Part shown: positions 40,681 to 49,029 of the stretch, in pieces
How positions within the stretch are numbered: the first letter of the stretch is position 1
Layout: the number at the start of each line of letters is the position of its first letter
Assembly (NCBI GenBank): GCA_026393275.1
Contig: JAPLAM010000095.1
Location: forward strand, 62,001-126,000
Reading direction: 5' to 3'
Source of the DNA: Arthrobacter sp.
GTDB lineage: Bacteria > Actinomycetota > Actinomycetes > Actinomycetales > Micrococcaceae
Length of the DNA stretch: 64,000 bases
The notes under the pieces: generated by a model
The model's database searches: none
What the model saw: only the letters and a program-made list of their open reading frames with translations
Told to the model about the DNA's origin: nothing
Made by a program: the position numbers and the translations under genes

Positions 40681-40718
40681 AACGCAGCTCAGGCGATGGT
40701 ATTCGACTGAGCTGCGTT
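40681..40718 (+). terminator. Rho-independent terminator downstream of ychF
   Basis: AACGCAGCTCAG-14-nt loop-CTGAGCTGCGTT followed by GTTTTG. Confidence 0.85.
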
Positions 40719-40864
40719 GTTTTGTGCCCGCACAACACTGTGCCGATAGGGCTGATCGGTGAGGAATAGCATCATCGCTGCCACCGCGCTTGGCGTCGGG
40801 CGCTGCTTCGGGTTTCACTGCCAGTTTTGGTTGAACTTGCAAGCGGTCACTCCCGGCCGGGGAA

Positions 40865-41449
40865 TTACCCTTCCGGAACGGTGCCCACCTGCTTTGCTGG
40901 CACCCCAACGACCACTGCCCCCGCGGGAACGTCCTTTGTGACGACCGCACCCGCGCCGACTACTGCCCCATCGCCGATCGTCACCCCTGGTAACACCGTG
41001 ACGTTGGCCCCGAACCACACGCCCAGGCCGATCACGACGCGTGCCGGGTGCATGTCGGCTCGTCGGCTCGGCAGCATGTCGTGGTTCAAGGTCGTGATTA
41101 CCGCGTTGTGGCCGATGAGGCTACCATCGCCGATTTCTATACCGCCCTGGTCCTGAAACCGGCAGCCGCTGTTGACGAACACATCCGCGCCGAAACGGAT
41201 GTTCTTGCCGAAGTCAGCGCTGAACGGCGGGAAGAGTTGAAAGGACGCGGGGACTTCGCGCCCGGTCAACTCACTAATTAGGGCCCGCACCTCACCGGGG
41301 GAGTGGTAGCGCCCGTTGAGCTCGGAGGTGATGCGCAGCGACTCCTGGCTCGCGGCGTGCATAGCCTCATGGTGCGGCGATCCTCCGGGAATCGTCTCTC
41401 CGGCGTTTAGTGCAGTCAGAAGGTCGTCGAGTCCGCGAATTTCGGCCAT
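40865..41449 (-). CDS. Sugar O-acetyltransferase (LbH/maltose acetyltransferase-like)
   Basis: [47 protein letters not shown]...[43 protein letters not shown] hexapeptide repeats. Confidence 0.93.
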   Translation of the reverse strand: MAEIRGLDDLLTALNAGETIPGGSPHHEAMHAASQESLRITSELNGRYHSPGEVRALISELTGREVPASFQLFPPFSADFGKNIRFGADVFVNSGCRFQDQGGIEIGDGSLIGHNAVITTLNHDMLPSRRADMHPARVVIGLGVWFGANVTVLPGVTIGDGAVVGAGAVVTKDVPAGAVVVGVPAKQVGTVPEG

Positions 41450-41501
41450 ATGAACACGGTATCGTTTCCTTGGCTGCACCTGAGTACCCATCCAAATGAA
41501 T

Positions 41502-42058
41502 TCAACAGAAGCTCCCGAATTGGTCCACCCACGACAAACTTTCGTCATCGGGCTGCCGCGAGACGTGTTGCCGGGACGACCTGGCTTCCAGGCTGTCCCG
41601 CAGGACCCGTGTGCCGATGCCACTGGCGCTGGTGGGTTCGTGAGGATCTTCGGGTACGGAACGTGGTTGAATTTTGATTCGCGCTCTAACCTCTCGCGGT
41701 GGTGCCAGTTCGCGTGCGCGGTTGATTAGAGGTTCTGAAGCTCGGAGTCGGGGGTTGGCGGCGTCCGCGGTGGCTTCGGTCTGCGCCGCGAGCCTGGCGG
41801 CACGGCGTTCCCGGCGTTGGTCGTTGAGCACGCATAGGCCGATGGCGGCAAAAACAGGACCAGCAGGGGCGCCGCAAAGTAGAACATGCTTGTGGCATTG
41901 GCGCCGGGGGCCGCCACGGCGGAGAACAGACACACAAGGAAGACGGGGATGCGCCAGCACTTGGAGATCTGGCGTCCTTTGACGATACCTGCGAAGTTGA
42001 GCCCGACCAGGACGACCGGCAGCAGGTCGCTCTCGCGCTCGATCGAAACTCCCAACAC
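41502..42058 (-). pseudogene. Hypothetical membrane protein, apparently frameshifted at T5/A5 run
   Basis: Two minus ORFs (41726-42160 and 41502-41960) join as ...SMFYFAAPLLVLFFAAIGLCVLNDQRRERRAARLAAQ... if one T is added to the run at 41850-41854. Confidence 0.5.
41651..41685. repeat. Partial copy of ychF 3' end (DR2)
   Basis: CGGTACGGAACGTGGTTGAATTTTGATTC-like; shares ACGTGGTTGAATTT with ychF end and TACGGAACGTGGT with DR3. Confidence 0.5.
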
Positions 42059-42363
42059 GTACTTACTTCTCGTGCAGTGGGACAGTTTGGATGACCACAT
42101 CGTCGGATTCAGGGGATCCCGCAGTATCAGCAGTGGCGGGAGATACTGCACAAGTTCCAAGAGCCGTTTCCTTTAGTCGAACACGACGAGCTCGTAAACT
42201 CTGCTTCTCGGTCGAGCGGTCACAGGCTGGCCGTCGTCCCGGAAGCGGATCCTTGTCCGGCCTTTCGCGGAGAGCCATGAGCGAATCAACCAGCTCACCT
42301 TCCACGGGACTCTTGTCACCGGCTCGGGCGTGAATGCGTGCCGAAGTTGTTTGGTTCCGGGGT

Positions 42364-43689
42364 CTATTCGGTGGCTGTGGGTTGGCCGTTGGGGGCCTCC
42401 AGCGTCAGGCCCTCCAGGCTTGGAACTTGCAATCCCGCGACTCGCACGGCCGTGGCGCCCGCTCCGTTGGCGATGATCTTCCCGCCGACGGTCAGTGTGC
42501 CGACGGGGCCTTCCAGGTCCACGCTGGCCAGACCGTCGCCGTCGGTGGAGATGTCCGCGCCGATGTCAACGGAGCCGATGTGTCCGGTGGGCTTCACGCT
42601 CAGGGCGATAGCCGAGAGGGGCATGAGGACGCCCTTGACCAGACTTTCGCCGGTGCCGCCGGAGGTGGACAGGCTGCCCTTGATGGTCAGTTTGGGCAGG
42701 TCACGGCTGACCTGAACCCCCACGGATCCATCGCCCCGCGTAGTGATGGAGTCGAAGATGGCCTCGTTCAGCGAGCCATCGTAGACGTTGAATCCGCGCG
42801 CGCCCAGGCCTGTGGTTTCAATGGGCGCCTCAACCCTTAGGACTCCGATGTCGCCGAAATTCACGAAGCCGATGCCGCTGGGTCCGCGCGAGGTGACTTT
42901 GGCCTTGGCCGTCCAGTTCTCCACGGCGCCCCAGTTGTCCAGCACCATGTCGTTCTGGCCGAACGTGGTGGTGGTGCCTAGGTTCAGCACTTCCGCGGCA
43001 TGGGCGCCGCTGATGATGAAGACGCCGCCGCTGATCAGGTCCGGGGTGCCGGGGGCGATGCCGCCGTCGGAGAAGACGTCTCCGGTGGAGAGCAGTTCGA
43101 CGGCGACCGTGCCGCCGTCGGCCTTGCCCGCCCGGTCCCCGTGGCCGCCGACGAAAACGCCGCCGCCGCGCACCGGGGCCCCGGCACTGCCGGCGGAGAT
43201 GTTTTCCAAACGCGCGGTGAGGACCACGCCCCGATCAGGCTGCCGGTTCCAGAGGGTGAAGGCGCCCTGCAGGGCCTCGACGCCGAACCCGGTGGGCCGG
43301 TCCGCGCGGCCCCGGGTGTCGGCCTCGGCGACGTGCACGCCCTCGGCCTCGATGCGGCCGGCACGGATGCTGCCTTCCGCGGTCAGGTAGACCTGCCCGA
43401 AGCTGGTGACGTTCTTCAGCCGGAGTGTGCCCAGGTCCTCCACTGTGGGGTCGTTGTAAATGGCGAGCTCATGCGCCGAGGTGCGGACGGTGACATTCTC
43501 CACCGAGTTATCGCTCGTCAGCCGCAGGCCCTTGGCCCCAAAGACCAACTCCCCTCCGCGCAACGCCACCCCGGGCGGCAGTGTCACCGAAGGCATCCCC
43601 TTCAGGATTCCGGAGATTTCCACTTCCGTGGCACCCGAGGACAAAGCCTCATTGAGCTGCGCAACGTCTGATACCCGGGTCCAGGACAC
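42364..43689 (-). CDS. Hypothetical protein with predicted right-handed beta-helix-type repeats
   Basis: 441 aa with short beta-strand-like repeats (GGELVFGAKGLRLTSDNSVENVTVRT..., VSRDLPKLTIKGSLSTSGGTGESLVKGV...); no recognised catalytic motif. Confidence 0.65.
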   Translation of the reverse strand: MSWTRVSDVAQLNEALSSGATEVEISGILKGMPSVTLPPGVALRGGELVFGAKGLRLTSDNSVENVTVRTSAHELAIYNDPTVEDLGTLRLKNVTSFGQVYLTAEGSIRAGRIEAEGVHVAEADTRGRADRPTGFGVEALQGAFTLWNRQPDRGVVLTARLENISAGSAGAPVRGGGVFVGGHGDRAGKADGGTVAVELLSTGDVFSDGGIAPGTPDLISGGVFIISGAHAAEVLNLGTTTTFGQNDMVLDNWGAVENWTAKAKVTSRGPSGIGFVNFGDIGVLRVEAPIETTGLGARGFNVYDGSLNEAIFDSITTRGDGSVGVQVSRDLPKLTIKGSLSTSGGTGESLVKGVLMPLSAIALSVKPTGHIGSVDIGADISTDGDGLASVDLEGPVGTLTVGGKIIANGAGATAVRVAGLQVPSLEGLTLEAPNGQPTATE

Positions 43690-43736
43690 AACGACACCAC
43701 CATTCTTCGGATCGGAATTTCAGGGCGAGGCCCACA

Positions 43737-44192
43737 TTAGCGCGGGCCGCTCGTGGTTGTAAGCCTTTGGCTGTGGGGCCAGACCGTAAAGGTTGCGAAG
43801 GTCGGTTCTAGAAAGCGATTCGTCTGACGCCCAGCTGACCAACGCACCTTTAAGTATCGCCGGACGCCGATGGGAGGAAAACCGGCTGATCGTGCGCCCA
43901 TTACGAGGCCGGGATCAGCGTTCCGTGCACCCATGGCAAGGTCGGCTGCGGGCGACGGGCCGTCTGTGGGGCGATCAAGGTGTGGGTACAGCTTTTTTTG
44001 GGTCCTTGAGAGGGGTGGCAGGATGGCGCTGAACGCGAGTGCGAGCATGAAGGCCATGCCGATTTTAATGCTGGTGTCCGTAAGAATGCCGGTCCCCCAA
44101 GGGCTGTTGGTGCCGCTGTAAGCGATGAGCTGGAACAGTGACCCGATCACCGTACCGGTCGCCGGCCAGCCAGTTGCCGTGCCGGCCGACAC
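43737..44192 (-). other. Possible membrane protein fragment
   Basis: GTVIGSLFQLIAYSGTNSPWGTGILTDTSIKIGMAFMLALAFSAILPPL contains hydrophobic stretches; boundaries unclear. Confidence 0.3.
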
Positions 44193-44198
44193 CGGGAG

Positions 44199-44366
44199 CC
44201 GCGCCCTCGATCGCGGCTGTTCGCCGCGGTTGCCGCAGCGCTGCCCGGAGGAGCGGATGACGAGATCGCCTCAGTGGTCGGCGTTGTGTGGCGCCAGATC
44301 CACGGGCTGGTGTCACTGGATCTGGCCAGCGCAACGGCGGCAGGCTGGACCTGGGATGCGGCCTAG
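44199..44366 (+). pseudogene. C-terminal fragment of a TetR-family regulator
   Basis: In-frame PRPRSRLFAAVAAALPGGADDEIASVVGVVWRQIHGLVSLDLASATAAGWTWDAA* resembles TetR WHG-type C-terminus; no HTH found upstream. Confidence 0.5.
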
Positions 44367-44541
44367 GACGCCGCGTCCGGCAGACTGGCCGCTCGCTGGG
44401 ACGCTAAGGAAGATCAGTCCTCAACCATCCGGCGGACGACGGCCTCGGCGATCAGCCGTCGAAAACCCGGATATCGTGACGACCGGCGAGCAGGTTCATC
44501 AGCGTAAACCTCCTGTGCTGCGACAGGTTGTTCAGCTACGG

Positions 44542-44571
44542 AACGTGGTGGAGTTTGGGTTCAACGTCTAA
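44542..44571 (+). repeat. Diverged copy of ychF 3' end (DR3)
   Basis: AACGTGGTGGAGTTTGGGTTCAACGTCTAA encodes NVVEFGFNV*, vs Ych[10 protein letters not shown]; 24/29 nt identical to the ychF end, mostly synonymous differences. Confidence 0.7.
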
Positions 44572-44778
44572 TTACTGACCTCCTGAGACCTTTCGTGATG
44601 GCCGCTGAGAGCATGTGTTCAAAGGGGCCATGTGCTTTCTGTGAGGTGTGAGGGATTCACGGACGAGGCGGGCACCGGCCGTTGACGATCGCTGGAATCC
44701 GCACCTGTTCTTCCAAGACCGGAAAGATTCGGGCCAGCCAAGGGTCTTCGCCCCGCCGCGCTAATGGATTGGCCCGGG

Positions 44779-45474
44779 CTATGAGGCGGACTCAAGCCAG
44801 GAGCTAACGGCGTCCCGTGCCGCGGCCGGCTGCTCGTGGAACAGGAAGTGGCCGGCACCCTCGACGACGGTGAACCGGGCCGTAGGCAGTGCTTCTGCTA
44901 TTTCTTCGGCAGCGTTGAGAGGGATGAAGCGGTCCTGGGCTCCGTGGATGATCGCAGTCGGGCAGGCGATGGACGGCAGAATCGAGCGGAGATCGGCGCG
45001 CTGAACGACTGCCCGCTGCTGTCGGAGAAAGGCTTCTGCGCCGACGGGGATGGTCATCGAGCGCCAGGCGGCCAGGAGCGCATCGTCAGATTCGTTGCCT
45101 GCCGCGACGATGCCTGGGAAGGCGGCGTCGACCAGAGCGTCGAAATGGCCGCCTTCAACTAGCGCAGACTGGCGCGCCCGCGCTTGGATCTGCTGCGTGG
45201 TGTCGGCTCGGGCGGAGGTGCTGACGAGTGCGAGTGCGGAGACACGCGTAGGCGCTTGTCGGATGACTTCGAGGGCGACGTATCCTCCCATGCTTGTTCC
45301 GAGAACAGCAATGTCGCCGACGTTCTCGCGAAGGATCCGTTCCGCCATGGCCGCGATGGTGTTGTCGTGCCGGGTGTCGGCCAAACTGACCGACCCGCGC
45401 GCCCAGACGGTATCCAGCACCGGGGCGTAAGCGAGCGGAGAGCAGAGCAGCGGCGGTATGAGGACGATCTTCAC
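44779..45474 (-). CDS. Alpha/beta hydrolase
   Basis: IAVLGTSMGGYVALEVIRQAP nucleophile elbow; PTAIIHGAQDRFIP; VEGAGHFLFHEQP. Confidence 0.9.
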   Translation of the reverse strand: MKIVLIPPLLCSPLAYAPVLDTVWARGSVSLADTRHDNTIAAMAERILRENVGDIAVLGTSMGGYVALEVIRQAPTRVSALALVSTSARADTTQQIQARARQSALVEGGHFDALVDAAFPGIVAAGNESDDALLAAWRSMTIPVGAEAFLRQQRAVVQRADLRSILPSIACPTAIIHGAQDRFIPLNAAEEIAEALPTARFTVVEGAGHFLFHEQPAAARDAVSSWLESAS

Positions 45475-45581
45475 GTTCTCAGTCTTGCTGCTGCCGTCGA
45501 CATTTACCTAACGCAGGCGTTCTGGCTCACGGGAAGCATTTCCCGCTGATTGAGCGTGGCTACGAAGTGCGTCCCGCCTGC

Positions 45582-46625
45582 TCAACCCCCGGCCGGAGAC
45601 CAGCCCAGGGCGGGACCCAACTTGGTGGCGATGTCAGTCAGGATCTGGACGTAGTCCTCATGGTCGAAGCTGAAGGGCAGCGCGAACGCCACCTCGTCGA
45701 CCTCCTGAAAGCCGGCGTGCGCGTATAACTGCTCGGCAATCTGATCGCTGGTGCCGATGAGATCGGCGGCGAACAGCATCGCTTTTGGCCCCTGCGGCGC
45801 ACGGGTTCGGGGAGTGCGTTCATCGACGTACCGTTGGTATTTTTCCCGCTGTTTCGCTGACGCCGCATCGGTCGGAATTACCACCAGGCCTTGCGAGACC
45901 CGGGCCTGTCCGTGCGCTGCAGCCGATGTCGCGGCAGCTTCACGGTAGGCGCGGATTTGTGACCGCTGGAGTTGGGCAAACGCCGGTTCCTCATTCGTTT
46001 CGGCGAACATCACGCTGCTGGAGAGCAGATTGAATCCGTTTGCCCCGGCCCAGATGGCCGACTTCTTGCTTGCCGCCCCATACCAAAGACGCTCGCGTAG
46101 CCCGGACGAGTGCGGCTCGACGCGGTTGGAGAATTCCTCGACGACACCCTGCTTGCCGGAAAATTCCCGGACCTGTTCGCCCGCAATCAAACGGGCAAGC
46201 CGATCCAAGCGTGCGTAGCTGAAGTCCTCCAACTCGGCGGAATCCGGGTACAACTCGTGCTTTACCGTGTCGTAGTGCATCGGTTCACCCACACTCAGGC
46301 CCGGATTGATCCGTCCGCCGGCGAGCAGATCCACGGTGGCCAGGTCCTCGGCCAGGCGCAACGGGTTTTCCCAGCCCATCGGGGTCACTGCGGTTCCAAG
46401 CTCGATCCGGGAGGTGCGCTGGCTGGCCGCTGCCATGATCGCAATGGGGGAGGAGATGCCGAACTGCAGATGGCGGTGGCGCAGCCAGGCGCTGTCGAAG
46501 CCAAGCCGCTCGCCCAGTTCGATGACCTGCAACGTCGATTCGTGCCCCGCGGCTGGATCCGCCGGATCGAACAGGCCGATCGTGAGGAATCCAAGCTTGC
46601 GCAGCGGTCGTGAGGAGTCAGGCAT
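45582..46625 (-). CDS. LLM class flavin-dependent oxidoreductase
   Basis: GFLTIGLFDPADPAAGHESTLQVIELGERLGFDSAWLRHRHLQFGISSPIAIMAAASQRTSRIELGTAV. Confidence 0.9.
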   Translation of the reverse strand: MPDSSRPLRKLGFLTIGLFDPADPAAGHESTLQVIELGERLGFDSAWLRHRHLQFGISSPIAIMAAASQRTSRIELGTAVTPMGWENPLRLAEDLATVDLLAGGRINPGLSVGEPMHYDTVKHELYPDSAELEDFSYARLDRLARLIAGEQVREFSGKQGVVEEFSNRVEPHSSGLRERLWYGAASKKSAIWAGANGFNLLSSSVMFAETNEEPAFAQLQRSQIRAYREAAATSAAAHGQARVSQGLVVIPTDAASAKQREKYQRYVDERTPRTRAPQGPKAMLFAADLIGTSDQIAEQLYAHAGFQEVDEVAFALPFSFDHEDYVQILTDIATKLGPALGWSPAGG

Positions 46626-47067
46626 GGGCTTCCTTTAGGGATCGGTGTACGGCTGATCCCCATGTTATGTGGGCGGCCGGGGTTCCTACCGGCAACGGCG
46701 GGAAGTTACCCTCCACGATACTGACGGTGGAAGAGGGCCGTTCGTCCCGAGGGTTCCCCGAGCAGTAATGGCTGATTAACTCTAAAAACCCTGATTCACA
46801 AGAAGCGCGGCTTTTCTGCCTTTGTCCTTATCCCGAAGTTTCACATCCGTCAATGAATTTCGACAAGATTTTACATACGAGGCCGTCAATTGTTGCAGCT
46901 CGATAACGAACCATATCTGCGGTCAACTTTCCTGCCGTTCCGCGCCGCTGTGGGCTTACGCTTCATGCCATGTGAGACGGGCCACACTGCCGCTGGGGGA
47001 GTGTGGGACGTCTGCCTGGTGCCCTTCAGCGCCGGTCTCATCCACACCACAGAAACAAGGAGGCGGA

Positions 47068-48846
47068 ATGCGCTTCGGTCGTATTTCCAAAGCAGTGGGG
47101 GTCGCGGCGGCAGCTGCACTCGCACTGAGTGCCTGCGCGGGCAATGGCGGCGGGTCAACCCCGTCGACTGCTGCGGCAGCCAAGTCAGGCGGATCGGCAA
47201 CGGTCGTCGAGGTGAACGCGTTCAACACGTTCAACCCGAACACCGCTGACGGCAACACTGATATCAACTCGAAGATCAGCTATGCCACCCACTCCGGGTT
47301 CTACTACATCGATAACAAGCTGAACGTTGTTCGCAACGAGAAGTTTGGCAAGATGGAGAAAACCTCGGACAACCCGCTGACGGTCAAGTACACCATCAAC
47401 GACGGCGTCAAGTGGTCCGACGGCACCCCCGTCACCGCCGCCGACCTCCTCCTGCAGTGGGCCGCCTTCTCCGGCTACTACAACGACGCCGACGCAGACG
47501 CCAAGACCGGAACGTCCTACTTCTCCTATGCCGGCGACCCGACCGGCATCGCGCTCACCGATTTCCCGGAAATGGGTGCCGACGGCCGCTCCATGACCAT
47601 CAAGTACTCCAAGCCCTTCGCTGACTGGGAAATCGCCCTCGGCGGCCCCGGCGTCGACATCCCGGCCCACGTGCTCGCCAAGAAGGCCGGCCTGGCCGAT
47701 ACCAAGGCATTCGTCGACCTGCTCAAGGGCATGCCTCGCGGCGACGCGAAGGCCCCGAAGCCGGCAAATGCCCAGCTGAAGACGATGTCCGACATGTGGA
47801 ACACCGGTTTTGACACCAAGACCCTGCCGGCAGACCCGAGCCTGTACCTGTCCAACGGTCCGTTCATCGTCAAGAGCGTCAACCAGGACCAGTCCCTGAC
47901 CATGGTCAAGAACAAGGACTACAACTGGGGCCCGGCAGCAAACCTGGATGAGATCACCGTCCGCTACATCGGTGAGGCTCCCGCTCAGGTCCAGGCATTG
48001 AAGAACGGCGAAGCAGACATCATCGCACCGCAGGCTTCCGCCGACACGGTGGACCAGCTGAAGGCGCTCCAAAGCCAGGGTGTCACTGTCGACGTGGGCA
48101 ACCAGCTCGCTTATGACCACCTCGACCTGAACTACAGCGGACCGTTCGCCGACAAGAACGTGCGCGACGCGTTCATGAAGGTTGTTCCGCGCCAGGACAT
48201 CGTTGACAAAATCGTCAAGAAGCTTGACCCGAAGGCGGCCCCGCTGGATTCCCAGCTGTTCGTCCCGGACCAGGCTTCCTACGCCGATTCGGTGAAGAAC
48301 AACGGATCCTCGGCCTACAAGGCTGCAGACGTCGACGGCGCCAAGAAGCTCCTCAACGGTGCCACCCCCGAAGTTCGCATCATGTACAACAAGGACAACC
48401 CCAACCGCGTTGACGCCTTCTCCCTGATCCGCGAGTCTGCCACCAAGGCCGGCTTCAAGATCGTCGACGGCGGCCTTGGCAAGTCCGACTGGGGCAAGGC
48501 CCTGGGCAAGGGCGGCTACGACGCCACCATCTTCGGCTGGAGCAACCCGGGTGTCGGCGTCTCCGGCGTTCCGCAGATCTTCAAGACCGGCAACGACTCC
48601 AACTTCAACAAGTTCACCGATCCCGAAGCCGACAAGCTGATGGACGAACTGATTGTCACAACGGACAAGAGCAAGCAGGACGGACTCATCCAGCAGATCG
48701 ACAAGAAGATCTGGGATTCCGCCTACGGCCTGCCACTGTTCCAGTCGGTCGGCGTGGACGCCTACAGCGACCGCATCACCGGCGTGAAGTACATGCCGAA
48801 CCAGACCGGCGTCTGGTGGAACTTCTGGGAGTGGGCACAGAAGTAG
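47068..48846 (+). CDS. Oligopeptide-type ABC transporter substrate-binding lipoprotein (operon 1)
   Basis: Lipobox ALSACAG; SBP_bac_5 pattern; AAGGAGGCGG RBS, ATG at 47068. Confidence 0.9.
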   Translation: MRFGRISKAVGVAAAAALALSACAGNGGGSTPSTAAAAKSGGSATVVEVNAFNTFNPNTADGNTDINSKISYATHSGFYYIDNKLNVVRNEKFGKMEKTSDNPLTVKYTINDGVKWSDGTPVTAADLLLQWAAFSGYYNDADADAKTGTSYFSYAGDPTGIALTDFPEMGADGRSMTIKYSKPFADWEIALGGPGVDIPAHVLAKKAGLADTKAFVDLLKGMPRGDAKAPKPANAQLKTMSDMWNTGFDTKTLPADPSLYLSNGPFIVKSVNQDQSLTMVKNKDYNWGPAANLDEITVRYIGEAPAQVQALKNGEADIIAPQASADTVDQLKALQSQGVTVDVGNQLAYDHLDLNYSGPFADKNVRDAFMKVVPRQDIVDKIVKKLDPKAAPLDSQLFVPDQASYADSVKNNGSSAYKAADVDGAKKLLNGATPEVRIMYNKDNPNRVDAFSLIRESATKAGFKIVDGGLGKSDWGKALGKGGYDATIFGWSNPGVGVSGVPQIFKTGNDSNFNKFTDPEADKLMDELIVTTDKSKQDGLIQQIDKKIWDSAYGLPLFQSVGVDAYSDRITGVKYMPNQTGVWWNFWEWAQK

Positions 48847-48876
48847 CCGACGACCGCAAGTAGCACTTAGCTAGCT

Positions 48877-48916
48877 AAAGGCGTCGGGACCACGGCTCTA
48901 CGGTCCCGACGCCTTT
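48877..48916 (+). terminator. Hairpin between SBP and permease genes of opp operon 1
   Basis: AAAGGCGTCGGGACC-ACGGCTCTAC-GGTCCCGACGCCTTTCT. Confidence 0.75.
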
Positions 48917-49029
48917 CTAGCGGCACCACCCGACGATGGCTTGGCCGCCACCGAATCCCCGCGGCACCCGGCCGAACTCTGCGACCGGTCCTGGCAATCC
49001 CTGGGCCCGAATACCGAGGTTCTTCTTCA

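Noticed and set aside
42063-42333. Overlapping 80-aa ORFs on both strands
   Set aside because: No recognisable family and mutually overlapping; coding status cannot be supported.
44125-44571. 148-aa ORF ending in VVEFGFNV as a real protein
   Set aside because: Upstream part overlaps the TetR fragment in another frame and looks non-coding; only the terminal ychF-like repeat is meaningful.
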